A stretch of 64,000 nucleotides of DNA from Antedon bifida (taxonomy: Eukaryota; Echinodermata; Crinoidea; Comatulida; Antedonidae): NCBI GenBank assembly GCA_963402885.1, contig OY727102.1, forward strand, positions 10,292,001 to 10,356,000, read 5' to 3'. The position numbers and the translations under genes are program-made. This document shows, one piece after another, positions 19,346 through 31,299 of this stretch. The notes beneath the pieces are model-generated. The model did no database searches, was not told the origin of the DNA, and was given only the letters and a program-made list of their open reading frames with translations. The stretch's first letter is position 1; the number at the start of each line of letters is the position of its first letter.

Positions 19346-20454
19346 CAGGCCCGTAGCCAGGGGGGGTTTTTATGGTTCGGGCGAACCCCCCCTTTACAGC
19401 AAACCCCCCTTAACCAACTGCGAACCCCCATCCCCGACATGCTCAATACCTCACCCTCATCTCCGGAAATCCTCCAAATACGTGCCACTCATACAGTACC
19501 TTCTTCCCTGTATGAGCGTACTTCGAGGGATACGTGTCTGTAAATTTCTAAGAGTTGCAAATGAATTGCCGATTTTAACCTGAAAAATAAATGTTTGGTC
19601 CCTGCATGTAACATGATATTGACGCGTCTCACAGCGTGCTGGGGCACGAACGATTCGTACAAAGGACACCGCCAGACAACTGCGTACCAATTGTTTAGAT
19701 CATCACTGGCAGTCAGGCAATAATTTATAATTTACTCATAGTTAATAATCGTCATGATACTCTCACTTTCAAGCATCTTCGCTCCAGTAATGCTATGTCA
19801 AAATTTTGCATCCCGACCAGATTCACCAGAACTTGGAATTCCATACCCAATGAGATTCGCGATATTTTTGTTAATGGTTCATTTATTAATTTTAAATTAT
19901 CTCTAAAGCTATATTTTAAATGTCGGAGAGAAACCTTTTAACTTTTTAAATGAAATGAAATGTCTATGTTATTTTAGTATATATTCTTGTTATTTGTAAT
20001 TTTTGTGTTGGAGAGACACACCTTACCGGTGACAGCGTTTTGTTTTTGTCTCTCCTCGGCTTCGTGTCTTGTACTTCATATATATATATATATTTCTATG
20101 TTTTTGTAATTATTATTTTCTGTTTATTGCCGAAATGAATAAAATAAATAAAATCATAGAGGATTATAGTGAATATTAATATTTTACACTATAATATCTA
20201 TGGTATCATGTACTGTAGTTCACATTATGGCATCCGATTATTTTTTTCTAGACCACCAGCCGATACGTACTCAAATGTATCAATATCACCTATTTACATT
20301 GGCATATTTAATTTCCTCAACAAATTGCTGTAAATAAATATTATAGATAGAGCTATAATAAGAATTGCATTTGCCTTTTCGGGGGGGGGGGGGGGAATGG
20401 ACCCAAATACTTAGTGTCCGAACCCCCCCTTGACAAATCCTGGCTACGGCCCTG
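19346..20454. mobile_element. 1.1-kb inverted-repeat DNA element
   Basis: The left end is CAGGCCCGTAGCCAGG followed by a G run and GTTCGG. The right end is its inverted counterpart, CCTGGCTACGGCCCTG preceded by a C run. ATGTC flanks both sides (19341-19345 and 20455-20459). Ends of the CAGGGCCGTAGCCAGG type are widespread in marine invertebrate genomes. No transposase recognised. It contains a LINE fragment. Confidence 0.75.
19728..20156 (+). mobile_element. LINE 3' fragment nested in the DNA element
   Basis: An open frame reads NNRHDTLTFKHLRSSNAMSK, then FCIPTRFTRTWNSIPNEIRD, a typical end of a non-LTR reverse transcriptase. It is followed by a 3' UTR with a (TA)n run and the tail AATAAAATAAATAAAAT. 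The 5' limit is approximate. Confidence 0.6.
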
Positions 20455-20741
20455 ATGTCTGAGGTTGTCATATGTACCTGTAGCCCTATACTTCTGTATT
20501 TAAGCATTTTAATTGGAATATTGTTGAACATTAAAGGGAAAGAGATCAATATAGTGTTATTTTTGAACAAGTACAGTACTACAGTAGTTATAAAATATGG
20601 GCCGGTTGTTGGTCGCAAATATTCAATTTCTCGATTCCAAGTGGATAGCTGTTATGTGACATCAAAATAGGACAAATTTAGGACAAATACATCTGTAAGA
20701 GATGATAGAATAATTGCATTTTTGTTTTTCTCATGTTGCAG

Positions 20742-20854
20742 GCAAGAAAGAGGTAGCGAAATTGTTGACATCAAATCCTGGATTCTCAATTCAAAATTGG
20801 ATAATTATAAGGATGAAAGTTAAGAATGAAAAAATGATGCTGATTAGTTTTTGA
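20742..20854 (+). CDS. Candidate terminal exon of the short-exon gene
   Basis: Acceptor ATGTTGCAG ends at 20741. Phase 1, matching the short exons upstream, gives KKEVAKLLTSNPGFSIQNW then IIIRMKVKNEKMMLISF and TGA at 20852-20854. No homology recognised. A lysine-rich C-terminal end is all that can be said. Confidence 0.35.
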
Positions 20855-21129
20855 TTTTAAAAGGTTTGAAAATAGATATAACATAACGTATGTTAACGTT
20901 CTGATTGATATACTTGTTTTTAATAGTGTTACCATATCAATTTGTCAGGCTGTTGCACCTAAGGGCGCGTTTATACAACACGCTATTACACGCATATTCA
21001 ACACGCCTACGCGAAGTGTGTTCTATAACATCGAAGAGATTCCGTGTAATGAGATTTTAATTGCAAAAAAGGCTACTTGGCTGAATCCTAACATTTTGTG
21101 GATTCCCGGTTGCTGTTATTATTATAAAT
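20855..21129. other. Unassigned AT-rich stretch
   Basis: Possible 3' UTR of the preceding candidate exon. Around 20965-21050 there is a CG-richer stretch (AACACGC repeated) with no recognised function. Confidence 0.3.
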
Positions 21130-21862
21130 AATAGTGTAATTTGATATTTGGGCTACAATAGTCTATAGATTATAGCACGGATTAATTAGTTTAAACTAAT
21201 TGATACATGGTTATATACTACAAGTTGATCAATTTGGAAATGTTTGCAATATTAAAAGTGTAATTTGATATTTGGGCTACAATAGTCTATAGCATGTATT
21301 AATTAGTTTAAACTAATTGATTCCGTAAATCTTCTACTTGTAACCCTGGGTTATTATTTTTTGATTGTTTTTTAGGGTGGGTTACTATTAGAAGTGGGGG
21401 GGGGGGGGGGAGGAAGGGGGATTACTATTGGAGTAGTGGGTTATTATTACTAATCTTAAATTACCTGAAAATAGTAAGGCACCTGAAAATAGTAACCCAC
21501 CCCAACTTTTCCGGTCAGCAAATCATAGAAAAATAATAAAACAGTACAAATAAATAAATTTGTTTGAACTTTATTTTATAAACTCAAAAACACTCAGTCC
21601 TCCCGAGATCAACATGCATTATCTCCTTATTTTCAAAATATTGCTGCATAATAAACGACCAGTCTTAATGTCATTTTTTCAATAGTTTTTGTGACTCTAA
21701 TAATAACCTCCCCCATGGGTTACTAGTAGTAGTAGTGTGTTATTATTATAGATTGACTTATAAGTTGGGTTACTACTAAAAGGGGGGTTACTATTAGAGT
21801 GTGGGTTACTATTAGAATTGACGGTACATGGTATAATACAAGCTGATCAATTTGGAAATGTT
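21130..21862. repeat. Direct repeats around a GGGTTACTATTAGAA-rich insert
   Basis: GTGTAATTTGATATTTGGGC plus about 60 following bases occurs twice (about 21133 and 21259). GATCAATTTGGAAATGTT occurs at about 21226 and 21845. Between them (21340-21825) variants of GGGTTACTATTAGAA occur at least five times in direct orientation and twice inverted (AATAGTAACCCACCCC), with a G14 run near 21400. It looks like an inserted repeat element of unknown type. Confidence 0.55.
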
Positions 21863-22450
21863 CACCATATTAAAGTGTAATTTATTAAGTTATTCAGTGA
21901 TTAAATATTTCAAAGTATTTCAGCTAGAATGTCAATGTTTCTAATTTATTTTTCTTTACATTATGATCATTTATTTATACATAAAAATCATCACATATAA
22001 GACAAGAACAATTGTCCTGTAATTGATCCTGCTGGAGATAGATTTCATACATGTTAAAAACGTCAAAATGTTTAAAAAAAAATTACCGGTATGAATATGA
22101 AAATATGAAGCACAATTATTGTAGTATGTTCCTTAATAAAATTCTTAAAATTAATACTGTAACAGACTGAAATTAGGAACTATCCAGTGTATGTTAGATT
22201 CAATTAATAGTATTCCTAACACAGTACATTACTGTAGCAGCTTTGAGCGAGTAGCCAGATTTCTAATTCTTACATGATTGTACAGTAGAACAAATCATCA
22301 ATAAAATAATCCAATACTTTTACTGGATTTGGACATCAGATGAATCTAAAGATGTTAAAAACCACATGGACAATTGTTATTTAAATATTTTCAACGTCAT
22401 GACAATACAAATTACATATTTAGAATATGACATCAACTAAGAACAATATA
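21863..22450. other. AT-rich stretch, nothing recognised
   Basis: No frame, RNA gene or repeat end could be supported. Confidence 0.4.
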
Positions 22451-22688
22451 GCCAAAGAAAATGAGAAAAACTGCAACCAGCTGCCCAAGAACATTTACTC
22501 CATCAACACATCAGACACTAGGCCTATATGAAAAGGAAAAAGACATTATTAATGTTAACACAACGAGTACCAGACAACATAACTCTTTTGGGATCATTTC
22601 AGCCACCAGTTATTGCGGCCGTCAGTTATGCCAGTACATTTTTTTTAAATTTATTTTACATGTGCCAATAAGTATGTGTGATTTTTAT

Positions 22689-22694
22689 AAATAA
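22689..22694 (+). promoter_or_regulatory. Possible poly(A) signal
   Basis: AATAAA followed within 30 bases by a T/GT-rich stretch (TTGTTTTGTTTCCGTTTTGG). It could end the short-exon transcript or a separate one. Suggestive only. Confidence 0.35.
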
Positions 22695-22699
22695 AGTTG

Positions 22700-23259
22700 T
22701 TTTGTTTCCGTTTTGGTTTTATTCTGCAAATTGTGTTTTTTAAATGTTGGAAATTAGTTTATTTATTATTAGTTACCATTACCAATATTAATAATTAATA
22801 TTCATTTTATCGATAACAGGATTATGGTTTCTGTATCAAGTTATAAACTCCAAGTGCATAAGAAATGAAGAAGTACAATAAAAAAAACGGGAAATATTGT
22901 GTTTATGAGATGAGCCATGTTGTTTGGGGTATCATGTATAATAATGATATGCAGAAATAAGAAAAGACGTAAAAAAAAGAAATATACGATTAATTATTAT
23001 AATTAATCATTAAAACTAGATGTTAGATTAGTAAAATTTGTTTTGTATTAAGACACATTGATTAGTATTTATCGGCTGTTTAATAATTAATTAATATTTA
23101 CTATATTCATAAAAACATTGCTTGACTAGATACTTAAACTTAAAGTTTAATGGCCATTTAGTTCTGTGTTTATTTATGGCTATTTGGAGGCCTCCTTTTG
23201 TTTGGTGCGCATACAAAAGTGGGCCCGAACACCCATACGCGAATCCTGGGCGAATATCT
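22700..23259. other. AT-rich stretch, nothing recognised
   Basis: No convincing frame or repeat boundary. Ordinary intergenic-looking sequence. Confidence 0.4.
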
Positions 23260-23348
23260 ACTAGGCCTATTCTAGGCCTACCTAGCTAGGCTTAGGATAG
23301 GGCCTAGCCTAGGCCTACCTAGCTAGGCTTAGGCTAGGGCCTAGCCTA
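23260..23348. repeat. GGCCTA-rich short tandem repeat
   Basis: About two and a half copies of a ~45-bp unit built from TAGGCCTACCTAGCTAGGCT and AGGGCCTAGCC. Much of it is self-complementary because GGCC, CTAG and TAGCTA are palindromic. Confidence 0.75.
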
Positions 23349-23352
23349 AGAA

Positions 23353-23572
23353 AGATACCCAACTTGGCTAACCCGTACCCAAATAATTGGTCAACTCGTA
23401 CCCACTTTGGCTAACCCGTACCCAAACCAACCCGTACCCATGCCAACTCGTACCTAAATATTTGGCTTACTCGTACCCAAGTATTTGGCTTACTCGTACC
23501 CATTATTTGGCTTACTCGTACCCATTTTTGGCTTACTCGTACCCATTATTTGGCCTACTCGTACCCAATTTG
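23353..23572. repeat. TCGTACCCA minisatellite
   Basis: About ten units of 14-24 bp with the core CTCGTACCCA or CCCGTACCCA and variable filler (TTTGGCTTA and similar). Units become more regular toward the 3' side. The open frame it creates (repeats of YSYP and LAYSYP) is a by-product. Confidence 0.85.
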
Positions 23573-23575
23573 AAT

Positions 23576-24000
23576 AATTACTTGTAATGTGGTAGTGGTA
23601 TGCTTTGCCGTATGAATATTTTTATATTTAAATTGTTTTTTTATTTTACAGGTCTCGGTGAAATGTGTGCTAATAAAAATGACCATTGATTTGTTTGTAA
23701 ACTTCGTTTAATTAGGCATATATTTGTTAAAATTTATTTAGGCCTAATAGTATTATAGTTTTATAAACGTATGTTTGATGTGTCTTTTTTATTTACGTAA
23801 GAGAACATTAATTAATAAAAAAAATATTTTAACTGTTGTATAGTATTACAATTCTCAATTAAGCCCAGGTAGGCCTACCAACAACGTATAATTTTTATAC
23901 TTATCAATTTTCATCACCTAATTATCTTCCCTGATTAGATTCGATCAAGTAATTATTATTTCTATTGTATTGGTAATTTAAAATTGGTTGAATTAACAAC
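23576..24000. other. AT-rich stretch, nothing recognised
   Basis: No supported feature between the minisatellite and the 205-bp tandem repeats. Confidence 0.4.
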
Positions 24001-24019
24001 GCCCTGTTTTAAGCAAAAA

Positions 24020-24820
24020 GCCCACAGGGCTATGGGATCGAATTACTCGTAGATTTCGTGTTACGTGTTTTTGTTGACCGGGATAACCTTTTATTATTTA
24101 TTACGCATTTATAGGGCGTCAAAGAGACGACTCAGTCGTATGATCGTTTTCCATATATTGTATTTATTAATAATTCAGTGAAATGATCATATCGGGGATC
24201 ATAATTATACACGTACTGTAAGGCCTGCATGGCTATGGGGTAGAATTACTCGTAGATTTCGTGTTACGTGTTTTTGCTGACCGGGATTACCTTTTATTAT
24301 AAAAAAACACGCATTTATAGGGCGTCAAAGAGACGACTCAGTAATGACGTATGATCGTTTTCCATATATTGTATTTATTAATAATTCAGTGAAATGATCA
24401 TATCGGGGATCATAATTATACACGTAATGTAAGGCATGCAGGGCTATGGGGTCGAATTACTCGTAGATTTCGTGTTACGTGTTTTTGCTGACCGGGATTA
24501 ACCTTTTATTATAAAAAAAACACGCATTTATAGGGCGTCAAAGAGACGACTCAGCAATGACTATGATCGTTTTCAATATATATTTTATTTATTAATAATT
24601 CAGTGAAATGATCATATACACGTACTGTAAGGCAATTAAACATTTTGGCAGATTTTCTTCTATAACATGCAGCTACGTGTTTTTGCTGACTGGGGATTCC
24701 TCTTTTATATTAAAAAAACGCATTTGTAGTGTGTCAAAAAATAGACAACGCAATGTGGCGTATGATCGTTTTCTATTTATTTTTTTTCTTAAATAATTCA
24801 GTAAAATGATCTGTTTGTTT
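24020..24820. repeat. Four-copy tandem repeat, unit about 205 bp
   Basis: GAATTACTCGTAGATTTCGT begins units at 24040, 24243 and 24454 (spacing 203 and 211). A fourth, diverged unit starts at about 24660. Each also contains GTGTTTTTGCTGACCGGGAT, GGGCGTCAAAGAGACGACTC and AATAATTCAGTGAAATGATC. The sequence is unrelated to the 187-bp satellite that starts about 70 bp further on. Confidence 0.88.
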
Positions 24821-26851
24821 ACGGCAATAAGACATATTAATGACCTACGACCGTTTTTACTAAAATAATTTAAACGTTCTGAAGGCCTACCTCGAAATTT
24901 GGCCATTTTTCGAAAATTTCCCCGTGGGGGACCATAGGAATTTTTTCGAAAAATGATCAAAGCTTCCACTTCTTTAAATTCAATAATTATGCTATAATAT
25001 TGCCATTTATGCACACATATTGTGTTAACATCATCTTATAGAGCCATAGTAACTAGTTATATCAAAAAATAAAAGGGTCAAAATTTGGTCATTTCTCGGA
25101 AATTTTCCTGAGGGGGACCATAGGAATTTTTTCGAAAAATGGCCAAAATTTCCAATTTTTTAAATTCTATAATTAGGCTATAATATTGTCATTTATACAC
25201 ATATATTGTGTTAACATCATTTATAGAGCCATAGTAACTAGTTATGTCAAATAATAAAAGGGTCGAAATTTGGCCATTTTTCGGAAATTTCCCTGCGGGG
25301 GACCACAGGAATTTTTTCGGAAAATTACCTTTTATGCACATAAATTGTGTTAACATCATCTTATAGAGCCATCGTAACTAGTTATGTCAAAAAAATAAAA
25401 GGGTCGAAATTTGGCCATTTTTCGAAATTTTCCCTACGGGGGACCATAGGATTTTTTTCGAAAAATGATCAAAATTTCCACTTTTTTAGATTCAATAATT
25501 ATGCTATAATATTGCCATTTATGCACATATATTGTGTTAACATCATCTTATAGAGCCATAGTAACTAGTTATGTCAAAAAATAAAAGGGTCAAAATTTGG
25601 CCATTTTTCGAAAATTTCCCTGCGGGGGACCATAGGAATTTTTTCGAAAAATGGCCAAAATTTCCTATTTTTATAATTCTATAATTAGGCTATAATATTG
25701 CCATTTATGCACATATATTGTGTTAACATCATCTTATAGAGCCATAGTAACTAGTTATGTCAAATAATAAAAGGGTCAAAATTTGGTCATTTATCGGAAA
25801 TTTCCCTGCGGGGACCACAGGAATTTTTTCGAAAAATGGCCAAAATTTCCACCTTTTAAAATTCTAAAAATTATGCTATAATATTGCCATTTATGCACAT
25901 ATATTGTGTTAACATCATCTTATAGAGTCATAGTAACCAGTTTCGTCAAATAATAAAATAATATATAAAATAATAAAAGGGTCGAAATTTGACCATTTTT
26001 CGAAAATTTCCCTGCGGGGGACCATAGGAATTTTTTCGAAAAATGACCAAAGTTTCCACTTATTAAAATTCAAAAATTATGCAATAATATTGCCATTTAT
26101 GCACATATATTGTGTTAACATCATCTCACAGAGCCATAGTAACTAGTTTTGTCAAAAAAGAAAAGTGTCGAAAAATTAACATCATCTTATAGGGCCATAG
26201 TAACTAGTTTTGTTAAATAATAAAAGTGTCGAAAAATGGCAACATTTTACACTTTTTAAAATAAAATAATTATGCTATAATATTACCATTTATGCACATA
26301 AATTGTGTTAACATCATCTTATAGAGCCATCGTAACTAGTTATGTCAAAAAAATAAAAGGGTCGAAATTTGGCCATTTTTCGAAATTTTCCCTACGGGGG
26401 ACAATAGGATTTTTTTCGAAAAATGATCAAAATTTCCACTTTTTTAGATTCAATAATTATGCTATAATATTGCCATTTATGCACATATATTGTGTTAACA
26501 TCATCTTATAGAGCCATAGTAACTAGTTATGTCAAAAAATAAAAGGGTCAAAATTTGGCCATTTTTCGAAAATTTCCCTGCGGGGGACCACAGGAATTTT
26601 TTCGAAAAATGGCCAAAATTTCCACCTTTTAAAATTCTATAAATTAGGCTATAATATTGCCATTTATGCACATATATTGTGTTAACATCATCTTATACAG
26701 ACATAGTAACTAGTTATGTCAAAAAATAAAAGGGTCGAAATTTGACAATTTTTCGAAAATTTCCCCGCGGGGGACCATAGGATTTTTTTCGAAAAATGAT
26801 CAAAGCTTCCACTTCTTTAAATTCAATAATTATGCTATAATATTGCCATTT

Positions 26852-28927
26852 TTATTTATTTATTTATTTATTTGGAATTACACCTTTAGATCGGTGGCAC
26901 ACTTAGCACAAAGGTGCATCCTTCACAATATAAAATATAACAATTAACAGAAAAGTAAAAAAAAAAAAAAGGCAAAAGCAACTATCAACCCCTATCCTAC
27001 CCAACCCCCGACCCCCCTCCCCCACCCCAATTTACATCGATACATACAGTAGATCATTACTTTACACAAATGAATACAAAACAAGATATAGTAAAGTGTA
27101 TTAAATAAAATAAACTGATAAACACAGCTTATTACGAAAAACCCCACCAACCCCCCTCCTTCCCCCTCCCCCACTTTTTTTCAATTTACTTAATGTAGCA
27201 ATGTAGATAACATTGTTATTGAGTCATGGAATTCAATGAATCATTTCGAAATTTCCATGCTTGTTTTAGGTATCTTTTACAAAAACTATCCAAAATATTT
27301 TCACACTCTTCATCAATTAAATTATCTGAGTATCCCAAAATATATTTAAGTTTGTCATTTTCATGAGAAGTATAAAAAGTATCAAACATATCTTTGCTGC
27401 CATTTCTATACATATCCACATATAAATTAAATAATTCCTGATTACGTATATTATTTAAAGCTGGACAATTAAGGATGAAATGATGGATGTCTTCGTCCGA
27501 ATTTGTACCGCATAATTTACATTTTTTATTATTATCAATATTCCAATTTGCAGTTCTATCATTCAAAGGTAGAGTATTTGAACGAGCTTTAAATTTTAAT
27601 GCAGCACCTTCAAAATTAGTTTTATCAATTAAGTAGTTTTCAAGTCCAGGTTTTGATTTTAATGTTTCATAGATGTGGAGACTTGATTTATTTTGTAATT
27701 CAATTCTCCATTCATCTATCATTATAGAGTTAAGTTTTCTTAAGATTTCAGAAATTGGAAAGTAGACTTCTTTATAATTTGAGAGAGTGGTGAAAATATT
27801 TTTGGATTCACAATTACACTTCAAGAGAATATCATTTATACAAGATAGAAACTTATACCTTAAGTCTTTAAATTCACAATTAAGTTGTAGCATTCCAATA
27901 AACATAATTTTTGGCCATCGATAGTTTTCCATCTTTATAATTCTATGGAAGTATTTCATACGAAGAGCGTTATGAATCTCGGTAATTGGAGACCAACCAA
28001 GCTCTCCATATAAGGCGGCACAAGGTGTATTTCGAGGTGCTTTTAAGATATAACGCGCCATTTGGAGCTGGAGACGCTCTAGTTTATCTATATCTATTCT
28101 ACTTAAAGAGCACCATACTGAACAACCATAGTTGATAGATGGGAGAACTATCGATCTCCACAGAGTATCCCCATAATATACTCTGTTAAAGTTATCAAAG
28201 CTACTGATAATTGATTTAACGTACGCTATTAATCTTTGACCTTTTTTTATAACATTCTCAATTTGTATATGGTCATTTAATTTACGAGAAATATGTACAC
28301 CGAGATATTTATATGATTCAGTTTCAGATATAAAGCCATTACCTAATTTCCATTGTCTTACTTTATCAACACGTTTACCAGTTATCAGTATATTTCACTT
28401 TTCAAAATTAAAGCATAATTTCCATTCCTTAGCAAAATTTCCTGCAAGGTCTAACATTCTTTTCATTTCCAGTTCATTGTTAGCTAATAATACAATATCA
28501 TCAGCCCAAAAAAGGCTACCCATCCATGTATCATTTACTCTAATACCTATATCCTTGGATCTTAACATTTTGGTAAACTCATTTATGTAGATGCTAAATA
28601 GGACAGGTGATAAAACGCACCCTTGTTTTACTCCTTGATCAATATCAAAAATATCTGTATCAATTATACCAGAGGAGACTTTACCTTTAACATTAGCATA
28701 AAGCTTATCAATCATCCTCCATACCTTTCCTCTTATTCCTGTATTCCAAATTGATTTCATTAAGCCGTCTCTCCATACACTATCAAATGCTTTTCGGAAG
28801 TCCAAGAAGGCCATGTATGTATGCTTACCCTGTTGTAAGCGACAAGTTGCTATACTCTTTAAAACAAAGATATGATCTTCGCATCTATACGAAGGTCGAA
28901 AGCCTCCCTGGACTTCCGAAAGAATAG
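26852..28927 (-). mobile_element. LINE (non-LTR retrotransposon) inserted in satellite, 5'-truncated
   Basis: A 2,076-bp insert flanked by CATTT (26847-26851 and 28928-28932). The minus-strand frame runs from about 28925 to the stop at 27216. It starts GGFRPSYRCEDHIFVLKSIA, then AFLDFRKAFDSVW, DQGVKQGCVLSPVLFSIYIN, the catalytic FWADDIVLLA, and a C-terminal zinc-like CKLCGTNSDEDIHHFILNCP. Only one in-frame stop (TGA, 28395-28397) interrupts about 570 codons. The 3' end is C/G-rich then (AAAT)n. The endonuclease domain is missing. The clade is not certain (Jockey/CR1-like at best). Confidence 0.9.
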
Positions 28928-31299
28928 CATTTATTCACATATATTGTGTTAACATTATCTTATAGAGCCATAGTAACTAGTTATATCAAAAAATAAAAGG
29001 GTCAAAATTTGCTCATTTGTCGGAAATTTCCCTGCGGGGAAACCATAGGATTTTTTTCGAAAAATGGCCAAAATTTGATTGAAAAATGATCAAAATTTCC
29101 ACTTTTTTAAATTCAATAATTATGCTATAATATTGCCATTTATGCACATATATTGTGTTAACATCATGTTATAGAGCCATAGTAACTAGTTATGTCAAAA
29201 AATAAAAGCGTCAAAATTCGGCCATTTTTCGAAAATTTCCCTGCGGGGGACCATAGGAATTTTTTCGAAAAATGGCCAACATTTCCTATTTTTAAAATTC
29301 TATAATTAGGCTATAATATTGCCATTTATGCACATATATTGTGTTAACATCATCTTATAGAGCCATAGTAACTAGTTATGTCAAAAAATAAAAGGGTCAA
29401 AATTTGGTCATTTCTCGGAAATTTTCCTGCGGGGGACCATAGGAATTTTTTCGAAAAATGGCCAAAATTTCCAATTTTTAAAATTCTATAATTAGGCTAT
29501 AATATTGTCATTTATACACATATATTGTGTTAACATCATCTTCTAGAGCCATAGTAACTAGTTATGTCAAATAATAAAAGTGTCGAAATTTGGCCATTTT
29601 TCGGAAATTTCCATGCGGGGGACCACAGGAATTTTTTCGAAAAATTGCCAAAATTTCCACTTTTTAAAATTCTATAAATTAGGCTATAATATTGCCATTT
29701 ATGCACATATATTATGTTAACATCATTTTATACAGACATAGTAACTAGTTATGTCAAAAAATAAAAGGGTCGAAATTTGGCCATTTTTCGAAAATTTCCC
29801 TTCGGGGGACCATAGGAATTTTTTCGAAATATGAACAAAGTTTCCACTTTTTTAAATTCAATAATTATGCTATAATATTGCCATTTATGCACATATATCG
29901 TGTTAACATCATCTTATATAGCCATAGTAACTAGTTATGTCAAAAAATAAAAGGGTCAAAATTTGCTCATTTGTCGGAAATTTCCCTGCGGGGGACAATA
30001 GGATTTTTTTCGAAAAATGGCCAAAATTTTCAATTTTTAAAATTCTATAATTAGGCTATAATATTGCCATTTATGCACATATATTGTGTTAACATCATCT
30101 TATAGAGCCATAGTAACTAGTTTCGTCAAATAAAAAAATAATATATAAAATAATAAAAGGGTCGAAATTTGACCATTTTTCGAAAATTTCCCTGCGGGGG
30201 ACCATAGGAATTTTTTCGAAAAATGACCAAAGTTTCCACTTATTAAAATTAAAAAATTATGCTATAATATTGCCATTTATGCACATATATTGTGTTAACA
30301 TCATCTCACAGAGCCATAATAACTAGTTTTGTCAAAAAAGAAAAGTGTCGAAAAATTAACATCATCTTATAGGGCCATAGTAACTAGTTTTGTTAAAAAA
30401 TAAAAGTGTCGAAAAATGGCAACATTTTAAACTTTTTAAAATTAAATAATTATGCTATAATATTGCCATTTATGCACATAAATTGTGTTAACATCATCTT
30501 ATAGAGCCATCGTAACTAGTTATGTCAAAAAAATAAAAGGGTCGAAATTTGGCCATTTTTCGAAAATTTTTCTACAGGGGACCATAGGATTTTTTTCGAA
30601 AAATGGCCAAAATTTCCTATTTTTATAATTCTAGAATTATGCTATAATATTGCCATTTATGCACATATATTGTGTTAACATCATCTTATAGAGCCATAGT
30701 AACTAGTTATGTCAAATAATAAAAGGGTCGAAATTTTGCAATTTTTCGGAAATTTCCCTGCGGGGGACCACAGGAATTGTTTCGAAAAATGACCAAAAAT
30801 TCCACTTTTTAAAAGTTAAAAATTATGCTGTAATATTGCCATTTATGCACATATATTATGTTAACATCATCTTATAGAGACATCGTAACTAGTTATGTCA
30901 AAAAATAAAAGGGTCGAAATTTGGCCATTTTTCGAAAATTTCCCCGCGGGGGACCATAGGAATTTTTTCGAAAAATGATCAAAGCTTCCACTTCTTTAAA
31001 TTTAATAATTATGCTATAATATTGCCATTTATGCACATATATTGTGTTAACATCATCTTATAGAGCCATAGTAATTAGTTATGTGAAAAAATAAAAGGGT
31101 CAAAATTTGGTCATTTCTCGGAAATTTTCCTGCGGGGGACCATAGGAATTTTTTCAAAAAATGGCCAAAATTTCCAATTTTTTAAATTCTATAATTAGGC
31201 TATAATATTTCTATTTATGCACATATATTGTATTAACATCATCTTATAGAGCCATCGTAACTAGTTATGTCAAAAAATAAAATGGTCGAAATTTGGCCA

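Noticed and set aside
19185..19690. Frames over the 1.1-kb DNA element, including proline-rich SGEPP-type peptide
   Set aside because: Produced by the G/C runs at the element end; no transposase motif.
23353..23572. CRISPR-like array or a proline/tyrosine-rich protein
   Set aside because: Units are short, irregular and degenerate with no true spacers; the frame is a by-product of a minisatellite in an animal genome.
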